Part shown: positions 23,940 through 39,639 of the stretch, one piece after another | How positions within the stretch are numbered: the stretch's first letter is position 1 | Layout of the letters: each line of letters starts with the position of its first letter | From: Larus michahellis | Lineage: Eukaryota; Chordata; Aves; Charadriiformes; Laridae | DNA length: 64,000 nucleotides | Direction: 5' to 3' | Assembly (NCBI RefSeq): GCF_964199755.1 | Contig: NC_133930.1 | Coordinates: 58,495,962-58,559,961 of the forward strand | Program-made: the position numbers and the translations under genes | The notes under the pieces: model-generated | The model's database searches: none | Told to the model about the DNA's origin: nothing | Seen by the model: only the letters and a program-made list of their open reading frames with translations

Positions 23940-26900
23940 GCTTTATGCTTTGCAATTTTTATTCAAAGACAGGAGGAGTTTTATCTCAGGACTCTGTATG
24001 CACCAGTAAGGTCTGGGGGACCTGCCAAAATTCAAGACCTGTAAGGTTATTGTGGTAACAATAGAAACAGATAGCAGAGTCGGGTACTTTTCCATACGCT
24101 TTGATCTGCTTCACAGTTCAAAGCCTTTAGTCATCTCTTCCAGTGTTAACCTTTCTTTCATGTTTTTTGTTTCTCCTTAGGTACTTTCCACGATCATATC
24201 AGACTTCAGCATCTTGTCTGTTTTCTTGCATTGTTTCTTTCTTGTATCAGCAAACACCCAGTTGAAAACAGTATCGGTAACATCTCTTCATTTGTTATTT
24301 CAAATTCCTGTATGGATGACTTTCCTTATGTTTTGGAGGAAGACATGCACTCAATTTTGAAAATGATATTACCTAAGAAACTTACTTTCCTAGAATTCCA
24401 CTAGGGACTGTACCGCAGCCTTAAACAATGACAACAGCTGAAACTCAGTGTTTAAACCAGAGTCAAATCACCATTATAAAAATTTATTTAAAATAATACA
24501 AGAATAATTTTTAGTACAGAAAAGCTTTTAAATATATGATTTATTAACGTATGTCACAGACAGGTATAAATGAGTGACCTATAGAATAAGAAGACCCTTA
24601 AAGAAATAGAAAGACAGAATATTTCATATGCAGACCAAAATGTTTCTAGCAATAGGAAAGAAATCCTGTAAGAGACAAAAAAAAAAATCCTTAACACATT
24701 AATAATTTCAACAATAAATAGAGAGGGCACTAATTTCTTTATTCAAAACCTGTAATCCTTTTAGCTGCAAGGATACCAGGACTTTTATTTGCTGGTAATG
24801 CTCCTTTTTTTATTTTTTTTCAAGATTTGAAGAAAGTAGGTGATACTTACATGTTTTTGCCATGCTAGAAGCAGAAAGAAATCACCTCTGGAAAGAAGTT
24901 CAGAAGACAGTGTGTTCATATATGAATGTATGTGCTACAGCTCTATTTGTGCAGAAGTGTACATACATACTACAAGTGATTAAGTTTGTATAGGCTTGAT
25001 GCTGCCTTGTGTTAACCCTGTGTACCAGTCAAAAGGACACAGATATCTATGATTTGTATGTAAGTAAACTATTTGGCAAAGACATGCATCTTGTAATTTG
25101 TTTACACTTTTGAGATATAGAGCTTGTTACTGTCACTGATCTTTTTTCTCCAATATAATTCTTGGGCGCTGATCAGATTCTGTGGTCTGTTCCACACAGC
25201 AGCTGAATACATTTCTTACCATCAAGGATCGGGCCCATGTTGGGTGGTCACAAACATAACAGTCCTGCAGCCTCCAGAGAATGTTTCTACCGGCCTGATG
25301 TACAGCACCACAAATTCATCATTCTGCTGTTCATGTACATGATTTAACTTGTGCAAGAACCTACCTATGAATAAATCTGAGGTTTTTTTTTAGTTGAAAA
25401 GCAAGTTATATATTCAAAATATTCCCTGTGAGACCAGCTCAACAAGAGAACACATAAGGGAGGGAACTCATTAAAAAGAAAACCCAACCCTCCCACTGCC
25501 TCTTTTGGAAGAAATCAAAGTAGAAGTTTCTTGATATTCAGCCACAAATCTTTGGAGTCTTGACAGCTAAGAAGCACAGGAACCTGGAAACCTTGCACAT
25601 CCAGAAACCTGAGAAGTTTTACCCTGTGAAGATAGCAGGCAGTGCAGGAGCTCCAAGCCTCAGGCAGGCAGGTAAACAAACTGCCAGAAAGCAGCCTAAA
25701 CAAACATTCAGGGGCAACTGAAGCATTGCATGACATTCTAACTCACATTCTACATGCTGATTTTAAAATGTCGCTGTGGTTCTACATGGCACTGCTAATT
25801 TTATCTGGCATCGCTAGTGTTCTCTTAGACTTAAAAGCACTTGTTTGTATGTTTTCTTTGATAGGACTAGATTAACGATAAAATTTTTAGACGTCAAACA
25901 AGTTTGACATCTTCTAATATTTTCTACAAATAGTGATTTTAACTAAAATAACACAAAAATCAAATTACCTAATTCTGTAATTGTTGGCTTATTACACTAA
26001 ACACCCTGCTTTAAGTCAACAGCAACAAAACTACAGACCATTTTACAAGCTTAAAAGAAAACATAAATCTCATTAGCAGAAAAAGGTATTTATATTGAGA
26101 AGAAAAATCTAAAAGGTTCATTTGCATCCTGTTAAAAAAAAATTATAACTGCTGTTTTGAAATATACAAATAAGGCAAACTTTAACACATGCATCATGAT
26201 TAAACTTCGACAGTCGACAACAAAGGAATGTCACATCTGCTGAAAATATGCTAATATCCTTCACACACAGCAGAGAGGGGTAAGCAAATTTTAGTCCAAG
26301 TAGTCTGAGCTGCTGACGAGTCCTCATGCAATATAGCAACATAAAGACCAGAGTCTGGTACCTAAACATACTGAAATTAGACAAAATAAAGAAATAAAAG
26401 TTCTAAGATGAGGGATCATCTTTGCTTAATTGCAGGAAAGATTGGCTAATCCCAAATGGACATGAAGAAAAATCTTTCCAGTTAAAGTCTTTGATATTGC
26501 CTTACTTTAGTTTGACTTTTATTCAAGAATCATATTTATACTATCTTCAGAGGTCTTACAGATAAATCAAAATTCTCAGAGGCCTCAAGTCAAGGAGAAA
26601 GGAAGGTGCTTACAAAAAAGACTAAATGAGAGTTTTAAACTGTTTCTTGGGATCTTAAATAACAGATCTCTAAAAAATGAGTGAAGCAAAGTGTTATGAA
26701 GGAATTTATAGCCTTTTCAATAACAGAAATATGATAACAACATAGCTTCTATTACTTTTTACTACACTGGTATATTGACAAAAGCATTTATCCTTTTCAT
26801 AGGAATTATAAAATTTCCCTAAAACAGCGACTTTCTGAAAGCAACACTGGTGCCAATTTAAGAAAGTCTGCCAAAATAACTAAATTAATTTCAATTGTTG

Positions 26901-29900
26901 TCTTGACCATTATCATCATAACAATTGTCGTATGAAGGTATGGGCCCATTTAATAACAGATACTGGTACGGTCATTTATATTGTCTGCATCTTAGAGCTC
27001 ATTCATTCCTGCATATGATGACAGTTGTAGCTCTTCAAATAAGAGCACTGAAGAAATCTAGATTATGTTCTAAAATAATCTCCAGTGTAGGCTGCTTCTT
27101 GATCTAAGACACATAATACGCTACAGTCCACAACTGAACTTTAAAGAATAAATGGAATCACAAGAATTAGCAGCCTGAAACTCCCTACATTTAAAAAAAA
27201 AAACTGTTCTTTACTTGTACAAAGTAGATGGTATAAAATTTTCACCTGTTCTCACTCTGTATGTATCCTTATTTTTTTACATACTTTTTTCTTTCTGTTA
27301 AGTGGACATCTACACTGGCACATAAATACTAACAATATGTATGCATTTCACATGAATTACAATATAGAGAATCCTTATCCAAATTCCTCTGTACTTTTAC
27401 TCCAGGACATAAGTAAAGCTAAAGCTATAGGATTGATCTACTTTTCTCAATAAGGAAATCAGGAAGATAAGAAGATAATAATGAGGAAAAATGTCAATAT
27501 CAATAAATTGGGAGTCTCAGCCACCTTCCCCAAAAATGACAGAAATACAAGGACCCAGTAAAAACGAACAGAGTTAGATAATCTTAACACAAGTACCACT
27601 TCCACTGTAAAAACCCCTAAACATTCTATAGTATGCCTTGAGGCCTGGGTCTTTTTTTCAGAAAGAAGAGCAACAACAATATGGCAAAGGTATTAAAGAC
27701 TTTCAGGGACAGAGATACTAATGCAGCCTTACAGGGGTGTTTGTGAGAGAGCTGAAAGGGACAATGATTTCTGTGGTATTCTGCTTCCGAATGTTAGAGA
27801 CAGTAAAAGAACAACTGAAGTCTGCCTTTTTGAGAGGAAGAACAGAAAAAGGTATTCTGTAGCAACAGGTTTTTATAGTAATTTTTTTTCTGCCAGCCCT
27901 GTCAAATGGCTTTTCTACACATACAGCAGTATTTAGCAATTTCGACTGACAATACTTTAAAAAAAATGCTACGTTCTGCGTTGAAAAACAGTTTAAAAGT
28001 AACAGAACTCTTGATTGTGGTGGAACATTTAATGGAAAATTCTATTAATTGGTTATTCTTTTACCTAGATTATACTTACCGATACCTCTCATATAATTTT
28101 TCTGATCTGTTTTTGAAATTTTAAGGAGATGATTCTTGAATTTTTACTAAAAATCAACTATGGCAGCCTTTCTCAAAATACTTCACTAGCCCGTAATTTC
28201 TGAATATGCCATTTGCAAAGCATGCAAATTAAGTAATTTTGTTATTAAATAAACACAGATAAATATGGAGTAACCAAATACTGAGTATTCTCAACAATCA
28301 TTCAGAAATGGATTTTTAGCAACTCCCAGATGGAACCTTTACTGCTTTCCAACATAAGAGCCCCAAATAAGTAATAAGGCTCTAAAATCCTTCAGAAAAA
28401 CTGATATGAACAAAGAATGTATTTGTGAAATATTTAGGCATAGCAAAGACTTCTGAACTTTAACTTCAGAAAAACAAAGAATCACAAGTGAGAGTGACCA
28501 TCAGGTCTCGTGACACGTACTGTGGTGTGTTGCTTCTCTCCTTACCAGCACAGCATTTCCTCAACCTGTGACAATGCAAAGAGCATATACCCACCTTTGG
28601 AAGCCACTGTAGTGCTGCGGGACAGGAAGGGGACAAGATAAAGCGTGCAGCATGTCATTGGCCTCTCTATCCTTCCTACTACCCTTTACCCCACGTCTGC
28701 CTTCGTTCTTTCTTGCCACCATTGCCAGAAGAAGTCTAAGGCAAAAAAACCCCAACCCTTGCTGTTTTACTGGGTGAGAGATCTTCACTAAGCTACTTAG
28801 AGAAGAGAGTGCATGCGAAAAGTGACTTATTGCCATGCCTGAGCCTGTGCTGTCTAGGCAGATTGCTGCAGTCACTCCTGTCACAAACGTGAAACTCTTC
28901 TGCTGTCTGTGTTTTTTTCTTCCTCCATCTAGGCAATTCTCTGCTTTGCTTAGCCCCCAAGCTTATCAGGCTCAAACCTTCCTGCCTTGGCATTCTGTAG
29001 CAATTGCAAAAGCAACTCTTAAGTTCCCCAAGTTGTTATTTTTCAGCTATCATGGTTTACAGACACAGGGAAACATAGGAAGCCATACTAACCACAAATT
29101 ATTCCAGTCAGACCATGTTGGCTGGTCATCTTTGCACATCTCTGGATGGACAGCTGACCTTCTGAAAGCTTCCAGAATTCCTTTTGCTTTCAGTCGTAAG
29201 TGGAGCTGACTTCCTCATGTTAAAGCAATTTTCAGTGCTGTCGGCACAGCAGCACCTGAGTAGACAGTGTGCTAGCCCAGAAAATACAAAATGGGAGTAC
29301 CTCAGCATGTATTAGTACTTCACTGACCACTAACACTCATGCATTAAGGGGATTGTTAAGACTGTTGAGCCAGGACTACGAAGCTGCAATATGTTTAATG
29401 GACTAGTGTACAGTACAGGTTACTAATGTTCGTTACAGTAAGCCCTTTAAAAAAAAAAAATTGTCCACTGTACACAGACATATCCTTGAAAATTACTTTT
29501 TCAACACCCTGGCATGAAAGTTACATTTTGCAACAAGATCATTCATATAGATATAAAAAGTTATTAAACTGCATCCAACTGAAGTTTTTGGCAAGGAAAT
29601 CCCTTTCAGAAACAAAAGCATAGTTATTTGCTCACATAAGGCTGATCTTTTATAAGTGTCTATACTTGCCTTGTTGTTACTACTTTCTTTTTTCTTTTAT
29701 TGCCAGGCCAGCATTTGAAGATACCTACATATTTACCACCCCATTTTTAAGATAACCACTTAATAACATAGACACACCCCAGGCAGCTAGAAACTACGAA
29801 AATGGACAATTTGTCTGAAATGGTCATGGCTTACAGCTTAGAAACACCACAAAATGACAAACAAAAATTATTTTCTCTGCATGTAGTACTGACTATATCA

Positions 29901-32900
29901 AATAAATGCAAAGCTAATGACATTAAACTATCTTGATTGAGTCACCTTATTCGTTCCTCATTAACTTCATGAGGTTTATCAATCATGGTGGCTATCAAAT
30001 CAATGTTTTCAGAAATCTGCTGAAGACATAAGGCTCCAGCTGGAGTCAGAGCGCACTGCAGCATCTTAGAACCTGTGAGAATCAAGTCCCAAGTGTCACT
30101 AGCTGGCCTTAACGGCCCTGACCAACAGGCACCTGGGATCTCCTCCCCTCCACCCAAAGGCTCTATTTAAGCTCAGGCCTGGGCAGCCACTCCTACCTGA
30201 ACTATGCTGTTCTGTGGATGGACCTTGGTGTATCCTCATCTCTAGTCTTACCTCTGGCCTCATCTCCTGTCTGGACTCACTGGATGCAGCCTGGACCTGA
30301 TTCACCCCTGTGCCTTGTCTGGAACTGCTGACAGCCCCTGTGTTGATGTACTCCAGACCCTGGTGTGTTCAGGTGCAGCAGGACTGCTCTCTGGTCAGGG
30401 AGGGCACTACCACCTGTGTTGTGGGCATCCTCAGCACCTGTTTTGTCCCACAGCTTGTTGGATAGCCCTTCTATTGCTTCTTGGTGACACTTACTATATG
30501 AAATACAGCCACAGTAATGTGAAGTGTGAGTTTTCTCTTGAGTCATCTCTCAGAGTAAGCTGCCTTGTGAAGGGGGAAAGGAGATTAGCAGGAAAAAAGG
30601 GGAACACAAAGAGCATGTCCAACATTGCCTCAGGCAAGCCTGAAATTCACGTGTGCCAGAAACTCTTATTAGTTGTAAAAAAACACGCCAACTCAATTCA
30701 GAAGACTTAATAGAAGAACAATTTGCCTTACAATCGCATTTACCAGGATCTAGGTAGAAGATGCTTGAGGAATGAGTCTCTTGCACCACAAAATGACTGT
30801 GGTTTCAGGATTAAGAAGAAATGGCCCAAACATGTGCAGAGAAGTACAAGTACCTGTAACTCTTAAGCATCTAAAATTCTTTTCTCCCTTGCCCATTCTA
30901 AGTTGGTTCTTGGGCTTTCAGGAGTTGTTTTGCCTCTTCATTTCCATACAACAGAAAAGGAGCTGGCGACGAGAAAACTAAGAAAACAACCAAAAGTTTT
31001 TGGTACTGAATTTAAAGAAATACAGCCCAGTTATACTAGATGACAAAGTATTTCTGAAAGTGGTGTTCCATATAGAAGACACAATTTGTTAAAATATAGG
31101 GACAGATTCAGAAATGGGAGTACAAGTACTGCTAGCAAGAAGATGCCATAGTAACAAACTGTTATATCAGCTAACATGGATAATACTATCTCCAGAGTCA
31201 TCAGGTAAAATTTCTAATGCAATCAAAGTACAAAATAATGAAAGCACAAAAAAGGGACAGATGTTCTCTGGCATACCGTTTAACTCTGTGATGGAAACAT
31301 GAAAGCTCAGAAAACAGAGGCAAGTTGAAAACTATCTTAGGCATGCCTGAAGGCACAGAAGGCAAACACCCTGTTCTAATTCTTTGAAGGATAATTCCGG
31401 CAGCCCTTTCACCTAGAAATTCACAGGATAATAAAAAGACTGAACACTTCCCACAGGTAGCTATTCAAAACACCCTGATTAGAAAGATTTATTTTTTTAA
31501 GTTAACTTCGGTCTCCCTAGTACATACCTGCAAAGCAGAAGCAAACAGAGTAGAAATGGTAGGTATCTAGCTCAGAGATGATTTCTTAGAGACAGTTTGT
31601 TATATTTACTCATCGTAGCAGTTTTGCTCAAGATCCTCATGCCTTAGATCTGCTCCACACTGTTTTGACACAGGCCAACATGCCAGACAATTTCCCTGGT
31701 GATCACTGGAAAACTTTCTGCCAGACTCCTGTGTTATCCTATTCCAAGCCAACATAAGATGACATAGAAGTATGTTTTTCTTATTTGACACCTCTTAAAA
31801 AAATGGATTGGGATGCTATGCTCTGCATTAGCAGTCTAGAAAAACAATTATAAGAATAACCAAAAATAAAGGCGCAGAATGCCTATTTGTTAGATACCTT
31901 CAAATCACCCACAAGTTAAGTCAAGTTAAACTAAAAAACGAATAAAGAATCTATTTAAAGGATGTGAAAATGATGGCACTTCATTCTAAGAAGTCCGTTT
32001 CCTTCTCCATTCAGTTCATGTCCTGAGTTTTCCCTAGGCTTTAAAGACTCAGTCCTCTTGCATACCTTACACCTGAAACTGCACCAGAATATCCTCTACA
32101 AACAATTAGCTATCCTCAAGAGTCAAGTAAGCTAAGCGTTCCTTTGACAGGTCAGTACCATTCCCTATACTTGATTAGCAAGGCAGGAGCTGTGTAAGGA
32201 GTAAAGTCAAAAATGTTGGCTTGAGTCTATCAGAGTAAAATGTGAAACTCTTCCATACCATTATTATATTTAATCTCAAATGTATAAACTGGCAACTAAA
32301 CAAATTTAAAAAAAAAAAAAAGAAAAAAAGTGGGATTTATATTCACAGTTTGCTATCGGTTCTTAATTCAGATCACTTCTATATGACAGTGAGACTGAAC
32401 CTCAACTCTATCTTTGCAGGATAGAAAAAACTCACCATTTTGAGCTTATTCCATCAGCAGTCAACAAAGTTGTTCAAGGAGTGAGAGAATCTGAGTATTT
32501 CAGTTCACTTCTGTGGGAGGTTATGGCTAAATTTTACTGGAGTACTAATACATTAGCATAATATAAAGGCAAATGGCTCCTAGTGTGAACACAGTTTCAT
32601 GGATTCAGGCAAAACTACAGATTTACCCATACAGCTAATTAACAGACAACAATAAAGTGGTTGTGTTTTTTTTAATGATCTACTATATTAATAGTAAAGC
32701 TTTCTGTTAATAAAATTACATTTACCGGAGACGATATTTCTCTACATCCTTGAAAGGCTGACACAAGTCTGCAGTGTTGACATGCTGTAATGAATGACTT
32801 GAGACAAGACACTTCATGTAATATAAGTATTTTAAATGAATGTCCTCATAGAGCTATAGAATAAAGAAGCATTCCAAAATATTATAAAAATGATTTTTCA

Positions 32901-35900
32901 TTTCTGATGGATTGGAGTCCTAGATGATTTCCAATGATCAAAAACTTCCATAATATCCTATCCCTGCCACCACAACTTTAGTCTTTACCTCCTCAGGTCC
33001 TGCCAATAACTCTAGTATGACCACACCACTCATTACCCAAATCCCCATGTGACGTTATTAGTCAAGAGTTAGTTTTGTGTGGCTGTTCCAGCGCTACAAC
33101 TTGCTGATTGGGCCACTCAGCCCCCCATTCCTGGTTTCCTTATTACTTTTCTAGTTTTAGATTTAAGATTTTAGACTTTGCTAGACATAAGTTTCACAAA
33201 TAAATGGTGAAAATTGAGAGACACGATTACTTAGATATAATTATGTTACTTTAATGGGGATGTAGTTGAATAGTGAGATGTGAAGAGCTGGGAACTGCAT
33301 TTTCAAAGTATGCTTATTTTTATATAGATTTTCAAGACTATAGGTTTCTATTTTTTAAAATATAGAAGAAGATTCAGATACTAAGGAAGAATTCAATAGT
33401 GGGGGACAATCTGCAAGATGATCTTCAGACTGTGAAGCTATTTTCTTCCTTTTCTATATCACAGCATAATTTGACAATCTAAAAAGCTAGCTGTCTATTT
33501 TTAAGTCATGGACACTCTCATCTTCTAGGAATTTCTATTTCACCTTTTTCTGCTGTAAAATTCAAAACTTCTATTCCAGAAGAAAAGCCACTACTTTAAA
33601 ATTACTTTAAGAAAAACTTGAAATAAATAGATGACACTTAAAAATTTATGCTATTGTTTTCCCTGGGAAAAAAAACTTCATACATATAAAATACTGAAAT
33701 GACAAGTCCTTTTTTCCCCAAAATCAGAGTATTTAACTTTGTTGACGCTTACGCTACTAAAATAGCACAAGCTAATTCCCTTAGGCATATTAATCAGGTT
33801 CAGAGTTAATGCAAATATACTTGCAGCACTATATTGTGTTATCTGGATATTGAAAGGCATAATATGTCAAAATTATAATATTGAAACTATGTGTTTTTTA
33901 CACTACAGAAGCATTTCAGTAATTTGTGTCTATTTTCTTGCTACATTGAGATGTTACAGGGAAATGTTGTACTTTTATGTAATCACATTTTTTCAAAAAG
34001 AAATTTTTTTTCCATCTGAGTTCCACCAGAAGAAAATTAAACTCCTTTATACTTCATTATTGGGTCATACCATACTCTCGGGCATCCAAATGTTTTCTGT
34101 TGAAGGGAAATTGAGCAGAATAATTACAGCATACTAAATAATTCAGGGCTCAGTGCTTTGTCTGTGGTATGAGTTTATGAGTTCTACGTAACATCAAGAG
34201 TAAATTCCAGCTCTTGACATGCAAGAAGAGGAGGATTAACGGGTAAATTTCTTGCTGTTCTTTTGGGGGTTTATTTACTGAAAAATAAATATCACTACAC
34301 TTAAAATATAAGGTGCTTTAGAGTTTTTTTAGAGTTAACCTTTGGAATAGCCTTAATGAAGGTTTCTTCACAATATGAATTTACCATTTGCAAGTATGTG
34401 TTATGTTAGTAATTTTAATCTCATAATGACATACAATTTTTCCCAGAAAACTAGTGCTTTATTCCATGCACACAGTAGCTCATATTTACTTAACAACAGT
34501 TCAGTAGTTTGTGTTACACTCATTGACCCATGCATGCAGAAAATTTTATCTTCACTGCTGATACTAAGTAGTTAACATGAAATAAAATTATTAATTTCTT
34601 TGTGAACCTTTCAAACCTTATGCTATTTACTTTAAAAATATTAATAATTGTGCATGTATCTCCATTGGAAAAAAAAAATGAAACTATAGAGACCAAAAAT
34701 ACTAAGGGTAAATTTAGCTCTCCTAACTTTAGGGGCTAGACCAGCTATATAAACTGAGGCATGTAAGTGCCACTTGGGATCCCTAAGACTGGCAACTACG
34801 ACTCAGAAGCTCAGCATCTTCTGCAGAGGCACCTAAAGGTCAGGCATTTATTGCCAAGGAATATAAAACAGTACTAGATCCCTAATCATGGGCAACTGAT
34901 TCAAGCCCACCGTACAGAAAATGCCTGTATATAAGCTGCATTCTTACACTGCTGTTACAGTTAAGTTGAGACCTTATCAGTATAGTCAAGCAAGCAATTC
35001 AACTCATCCCAAATTAGACATCAGCATTTGGTCAGACAAGCAACCCTAAATTCCCTTAGTCATACTCAGTCTTCTTTGGTGCAACCTCCAATTATAACCA
35101 ATGCTTACATCTAGACACCCATCTACCTCACAGATACCTATGAGCTGAACCTGACTTAGAATAATTAGCCAAATATACTTGGTAATTTTTAAGGGTTCAA
35201 TTTTTCACCATTCCACTTAGCATGGCATACAAAGCATGGCTCCCCATGTCTTAATCTATAGTTGTTTGAGTAACCACAAAATCAAGAATATAAGAGGATC
35301 TTAAAGTCTAAGGTAAGGCATAGAGCTTGCCCAAATCACCCAGTTTGGGGAGGGCATGATTAATCCAGTATCACACAAGAATTCCGGAACAGGCAGGGAT
35401 CAAATCCAATTCCAGTATTGCTTCACCTGAATTCTGTTACTCTTTCATTGTCTACTGAAATTTCTTGCCTCAGCTTATCCATTTTTATAACAAATGAGAA
35501 AATTACTGAAAAACAACTCACACACCATAGAAATTTTCTTCCTCCCACAAGGAAGACAACAAGAAGTAAATTAATGTTAATTTTACAAAGAAACTTGGAT
35601 GTGAGTACAGAGGATCAATATCATTTCTGTGCACAGCTGAGAGGAACAGGGACAATTCAAAGATCACAAAACCACAGTTTTCCTTTGAAACTGAGTATTT
35701 CAGAGTATCAGAGTTTTTCTGTTAGGATCTTGCTCATCATTTCTGTTCTTTGGAATTAGCAACGCTGATAACATCTAAAGCACAAAATTCTTCCTTTCTG
35801 TTCTCATTGACTGATGTCTTTGGTGATGTGCTAGTCGTTAGTCACCTTAGTAAATGCAATCTCCTGCTCATTTTCCTGTCTGATTTTCAGCTCACAGCAC

Positions 35901-38900
35901 AGTATATTGAAAATACATCTCTCTCATCCACAGGCCATTCTGTATTTACCTTCCTTTTGTGCTCTATCAATTATCTATCACCTACTGCTTTTCCTTTCAC
36001 TCTCATCAGTATACCCTGAGCTTTTCATAGATCTGACTCTTCAAGTATTTTTGTTCTCATTTCTTGTCACATTTGCACTTCAGGGCAGAATACTTCTCCT
36101 TCTGCTTTCTTTCTGCCTTTTTCAAAGTAATTCTTGCAAACAAGAGTATCTTTCAACCTCCCTCTGTCTTCTTTCAAATCAACATGTAAGTATACATCTT
36201 CCCTAAAGCTCACAGTCTTTCCTGTTACTCATTGTTTATGCATTTACATAGCAGTTAACAATGCCAAACTCCAGTCAACCAAATAACTCTATAGTGTTTC
36301 TTTTACATTACTTTAAGTGCAGACTATTGTGGCATTTAATTTACTTATTATTTATTAAAAATAAATTAAGTTACCTTCACCTAAGAAAAGCAAGCTGAAA
36401 TTCTATCTCCTCACAAAATGTCTTTCTGGAAGAAGAGATGCTCACCAGCTGAAAGACTAAATACTTCTGTCTTCCTGTAAATGTATACCTATATAGGATA
36501 CAACATATACAGATACCTCCATTGCACCTTACAAGTAAGGAACACTACCGTATCAATAAAAAACTATCAGCCTACTGCCACTATCGCCTTTAAGGAGACA
36601 TGAAATCTATCTGTAATCTAGTTTTGCACTATTTAATTTGCTTGAATTTGTTTCCAATGGACGTCCAGCCAGTACTCATATAACAAAGCTGTGTCTCTGT
36701 GTATTCTTAATCTAATCATGCCTCCGTGTTAGTGGTAAACCACAAAAATAACAGTACTAGAGCCAGCAGAGAACACAGCTCAACTCTTCAAGCATGTGTT
36801 CTCCTCCATTCCTTCAAGACAAAGCCAAATGAGTTAGCCTAGATTAAAAACTTTATGATAAAAATTAGTCAGAACCATACATTTTTGAGCTAAACTGATT
36901 GTCTCTGCAGATGGAGGTGACAAAGACCGCTCATGATTTAACATAGCTTGACTACGCAACAACCTAAAGGAGAGATGTCCCACTAGTAAGAAGCATTCTT
37001 AGTATTGAAAAGTGGTGTAAGAAGCTGTTGCCTGCCACTTCTCAATGTGTTTGTTGCTGCCTCTGCCCACCTTTTTCCCTGATCCTCTCATGCAATTCTC
37101 AGTGCATATGGGGCCACAGGAAAGACAGTTCATGAGATTCCCTGGGTTTTAAGGCAAGAGCTAAAAAATATTTCAAATGGCATGAAGAAATAAGCTTGAA
37201 GCTGAGCTTTGGCTTCAGTCAAATGTTCAGAAATAAATTTCCATTACTCCTTGTGTTTCTCAGTTTCAGGGGCAGAAAAAAAAACCCACAAAACCAACCA
37301 CAAAATAAACTGAACTTCTCCTGTTAAGATTAGTGGGGTATTGGTACAAGATCTACCTTCAAAAGCTCTGGATGAATCAAGTCTTTTCACTCAGCAACAA
37401 AGTACCAATTCTCCAACTGCACGATGTGGAACATACACCAAAAAGCCTGAGAAATCAGTGATCTGTTGTTTCCATTATTATCTTTCTGTAGTCATTTTTT
37501 CAAACACTGAGGAAGACTGTGCACTGTGATTTAGAGTTCGAGTTTGTAGAACAGAAATCTGTATCACATTTACCGTGGAGGGAAAAGTCTTCTTGTAATA
37601 ATACAATAATTTGAGGAATCTATTTGCAGCATTTGCGTTACATCTCTTGAGTTCTTTATTAGTTCCTTGAAGGTCTTCCTACCCTGTATTGGGAAACAGG
37701 ACAGCAATGGCATATGTGATATGCTGCAACCTTGTTGTCATCCTCCTCTGGTCAGAGGGCAGGTTGTGCTGTGGTTTAATCAGAGCGTGAGCCTCCTGGG
37801 TTTGCCAGAAACAATACATTCCTCAATTTGATTGCCTGGAAACTGCATTCTTCATTATCAGTATGGATCGTCCTTTCAGATCTTTTGCAGCTGTTGCTTC
37901 CTCACCCATAAATTTCCATTGACACTTCACTGATACCAACTTTCTTGCTTTTGTCACAAGCCTCTAAAAGAGGTAAGAAGATCCTTAGACATAAAGAGCA
38001 ACACTTGGTCAAAAGAGGGGAAGAAGCTGACAGAAGTTTCTTGCTGAGCTTAGCTAAGAAACCCACAGAAGTTAGACAAAGCAAACTTTGCAGGAAAAAT
38101 GCCATGGTTCAAAATAAGTTATAATTTTTATAAGGAGCCTGGACAAATCTAGGTCATTTGCTTAACATATGAAATGTTTAAACTGCAACTGTCACATGTA
38201 TTTCCAATATTTAAAGGTTTTAAATTGCCATATGCAAATTGCCTCTGCCCTAGAAAGAAAAGCTGTATAGCATAGAATGATTTACAGGCTGAAAGAGTGG
38301 CTGATATTCATGCAGAAGAGAAAAGAAAGGGGGTAAAGGAAGGGAAAAAAAAAAGAGAAGAAGCTGTAGACGGTAGCAAAGGGGAACAGCTGGGGATTTA
38401 GCAGATGAGCTGACAGGGCCAATGGGCTAGATGCAGGCTGGATGAATGGGATATCAGGTAAGTGTTTTAGAGAAGCAAAGGTCTGTCAGGGCTGTTACAT
38501 TCTGAGCATGGAAGCATGAGCAGTGACCGGAAGACCTGCAGAGCAGAAATTGTGAGACGCTGCCTGGATGTAGTAAGGGAGGATACTAGAAAGAACTGAG
38601 TAACAAGTTGCTTTTACTGTTCAGGGTTTCTACTGACACTTGTGCTAGACAGTCTCAAAAAGAAGGTTAGCGTATCCTTTCAGATATGGGATTCCCTCCA
38701 TGCTATTCATAAAACTCAAGATGAGTCTAGAAGAAATATCCTCTGGTATGTAAATTTTTTCTTTGTCCAGAGAAGGAAGACATTCCTCACTGACTCCAAA
38801 ATGCACAAATGACACAGCAGACTGGCCTGGTATCTGAAAAAGACAATGGAAACATGGGCTACACTGTCAGATCTCACAATTAAGATGTACCATTTTGGGG

Positions 38901-39630
38901 AGGAAAAAGATTTGAATATCAAGTGCCAACTGGATGGATGAGAAGTATTCTTGCAGATACTGAAGGAATTCTCTGGAGCACTGGCCCAGTCCATGAGGCA
39001 AACAATAGGATGGGGTGTGGAACATGACAAAAGGCTAGATTATTCTGGTGTGTTATTAGCAACAGGCAGATAGAGGAATTCACACTGTAAACTACCAGTG
39101 CTTAGGGTCTTACAATTTTAGAAAATTCAGAAGTACTCAAAAGCACATTCATATCCTGTAAAAAAAGAATGCATTTACTACAGGCTACAGTTTTAATATA
39201 AGTAAATACCTTCTGATTTTTTTGTCTCAATGCACAATGTCATGAATTCAAATTGTGGCGAACACAAGGGCAGAAAATGTGTCACTCATAAAATGACCTC
39301 AGTTTCTCACGGTCCATGTAACTCCAGCCTCAGCTGCACCAAAACACATGACCACCACATTATGCGCCTCACCAAGGGCAACGGCAGTGGATGCCTTTGG
39401 ATGGCAGGGAGCCATCAGTGTGATGAAGTGCCTGGGGTGACAGACCTCAGCAGCTGCAGCCAGATCAGCACTGCAGCCCGGTGTGGCTGCTTTTTGTCAG
39501 CGTCATCCCTTCAGCACAAAGACAAGATTCACATGGTACCCTTGACGCAGCACCCAGCATTCAAGTGGACTGAACTGGTCCTAGAGGGATTTCCCAGACC
39601 CGGGCTCGTTGCAACACCCATCTCCCACAT
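23940..39630. other. Intergenic, AT-rich, no supported gene
   Basis: Between the last CR1 and the CpG island only short open frames occur, none with recognisable homology or exon-like chains. A GC-richer stretch is listed separately at 30.1-30.5 kb, and a purine-rich run lies at about 38315-38368. Regulatory elements could be present but cannot be recognised by eye. Confidence 0.5.
30095..30470. other. GC-richer unassigned block, possibly an old repeat
   Basis: This stretch is much richer in GC than its neighbours and contains a CTATTTAAGCTCAGG promoter-like word. Open frames exist on both strands (29942-30546 minus, 30315-30710 plus) without recognisable product. It may be a degraded LTR or another transposon, or an exon of a non-coding transcript. 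Confidence 0.25.
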
Positions 39631-39639
39631 CTAAGACCG

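Noticed and set aside
39230-39634. 134-codon plus-strand open frame just before the CpG island
   Set aside because: No recognisable domain, signal or splice-linked partner; probably chance, though it is among the longest non-exon frames.
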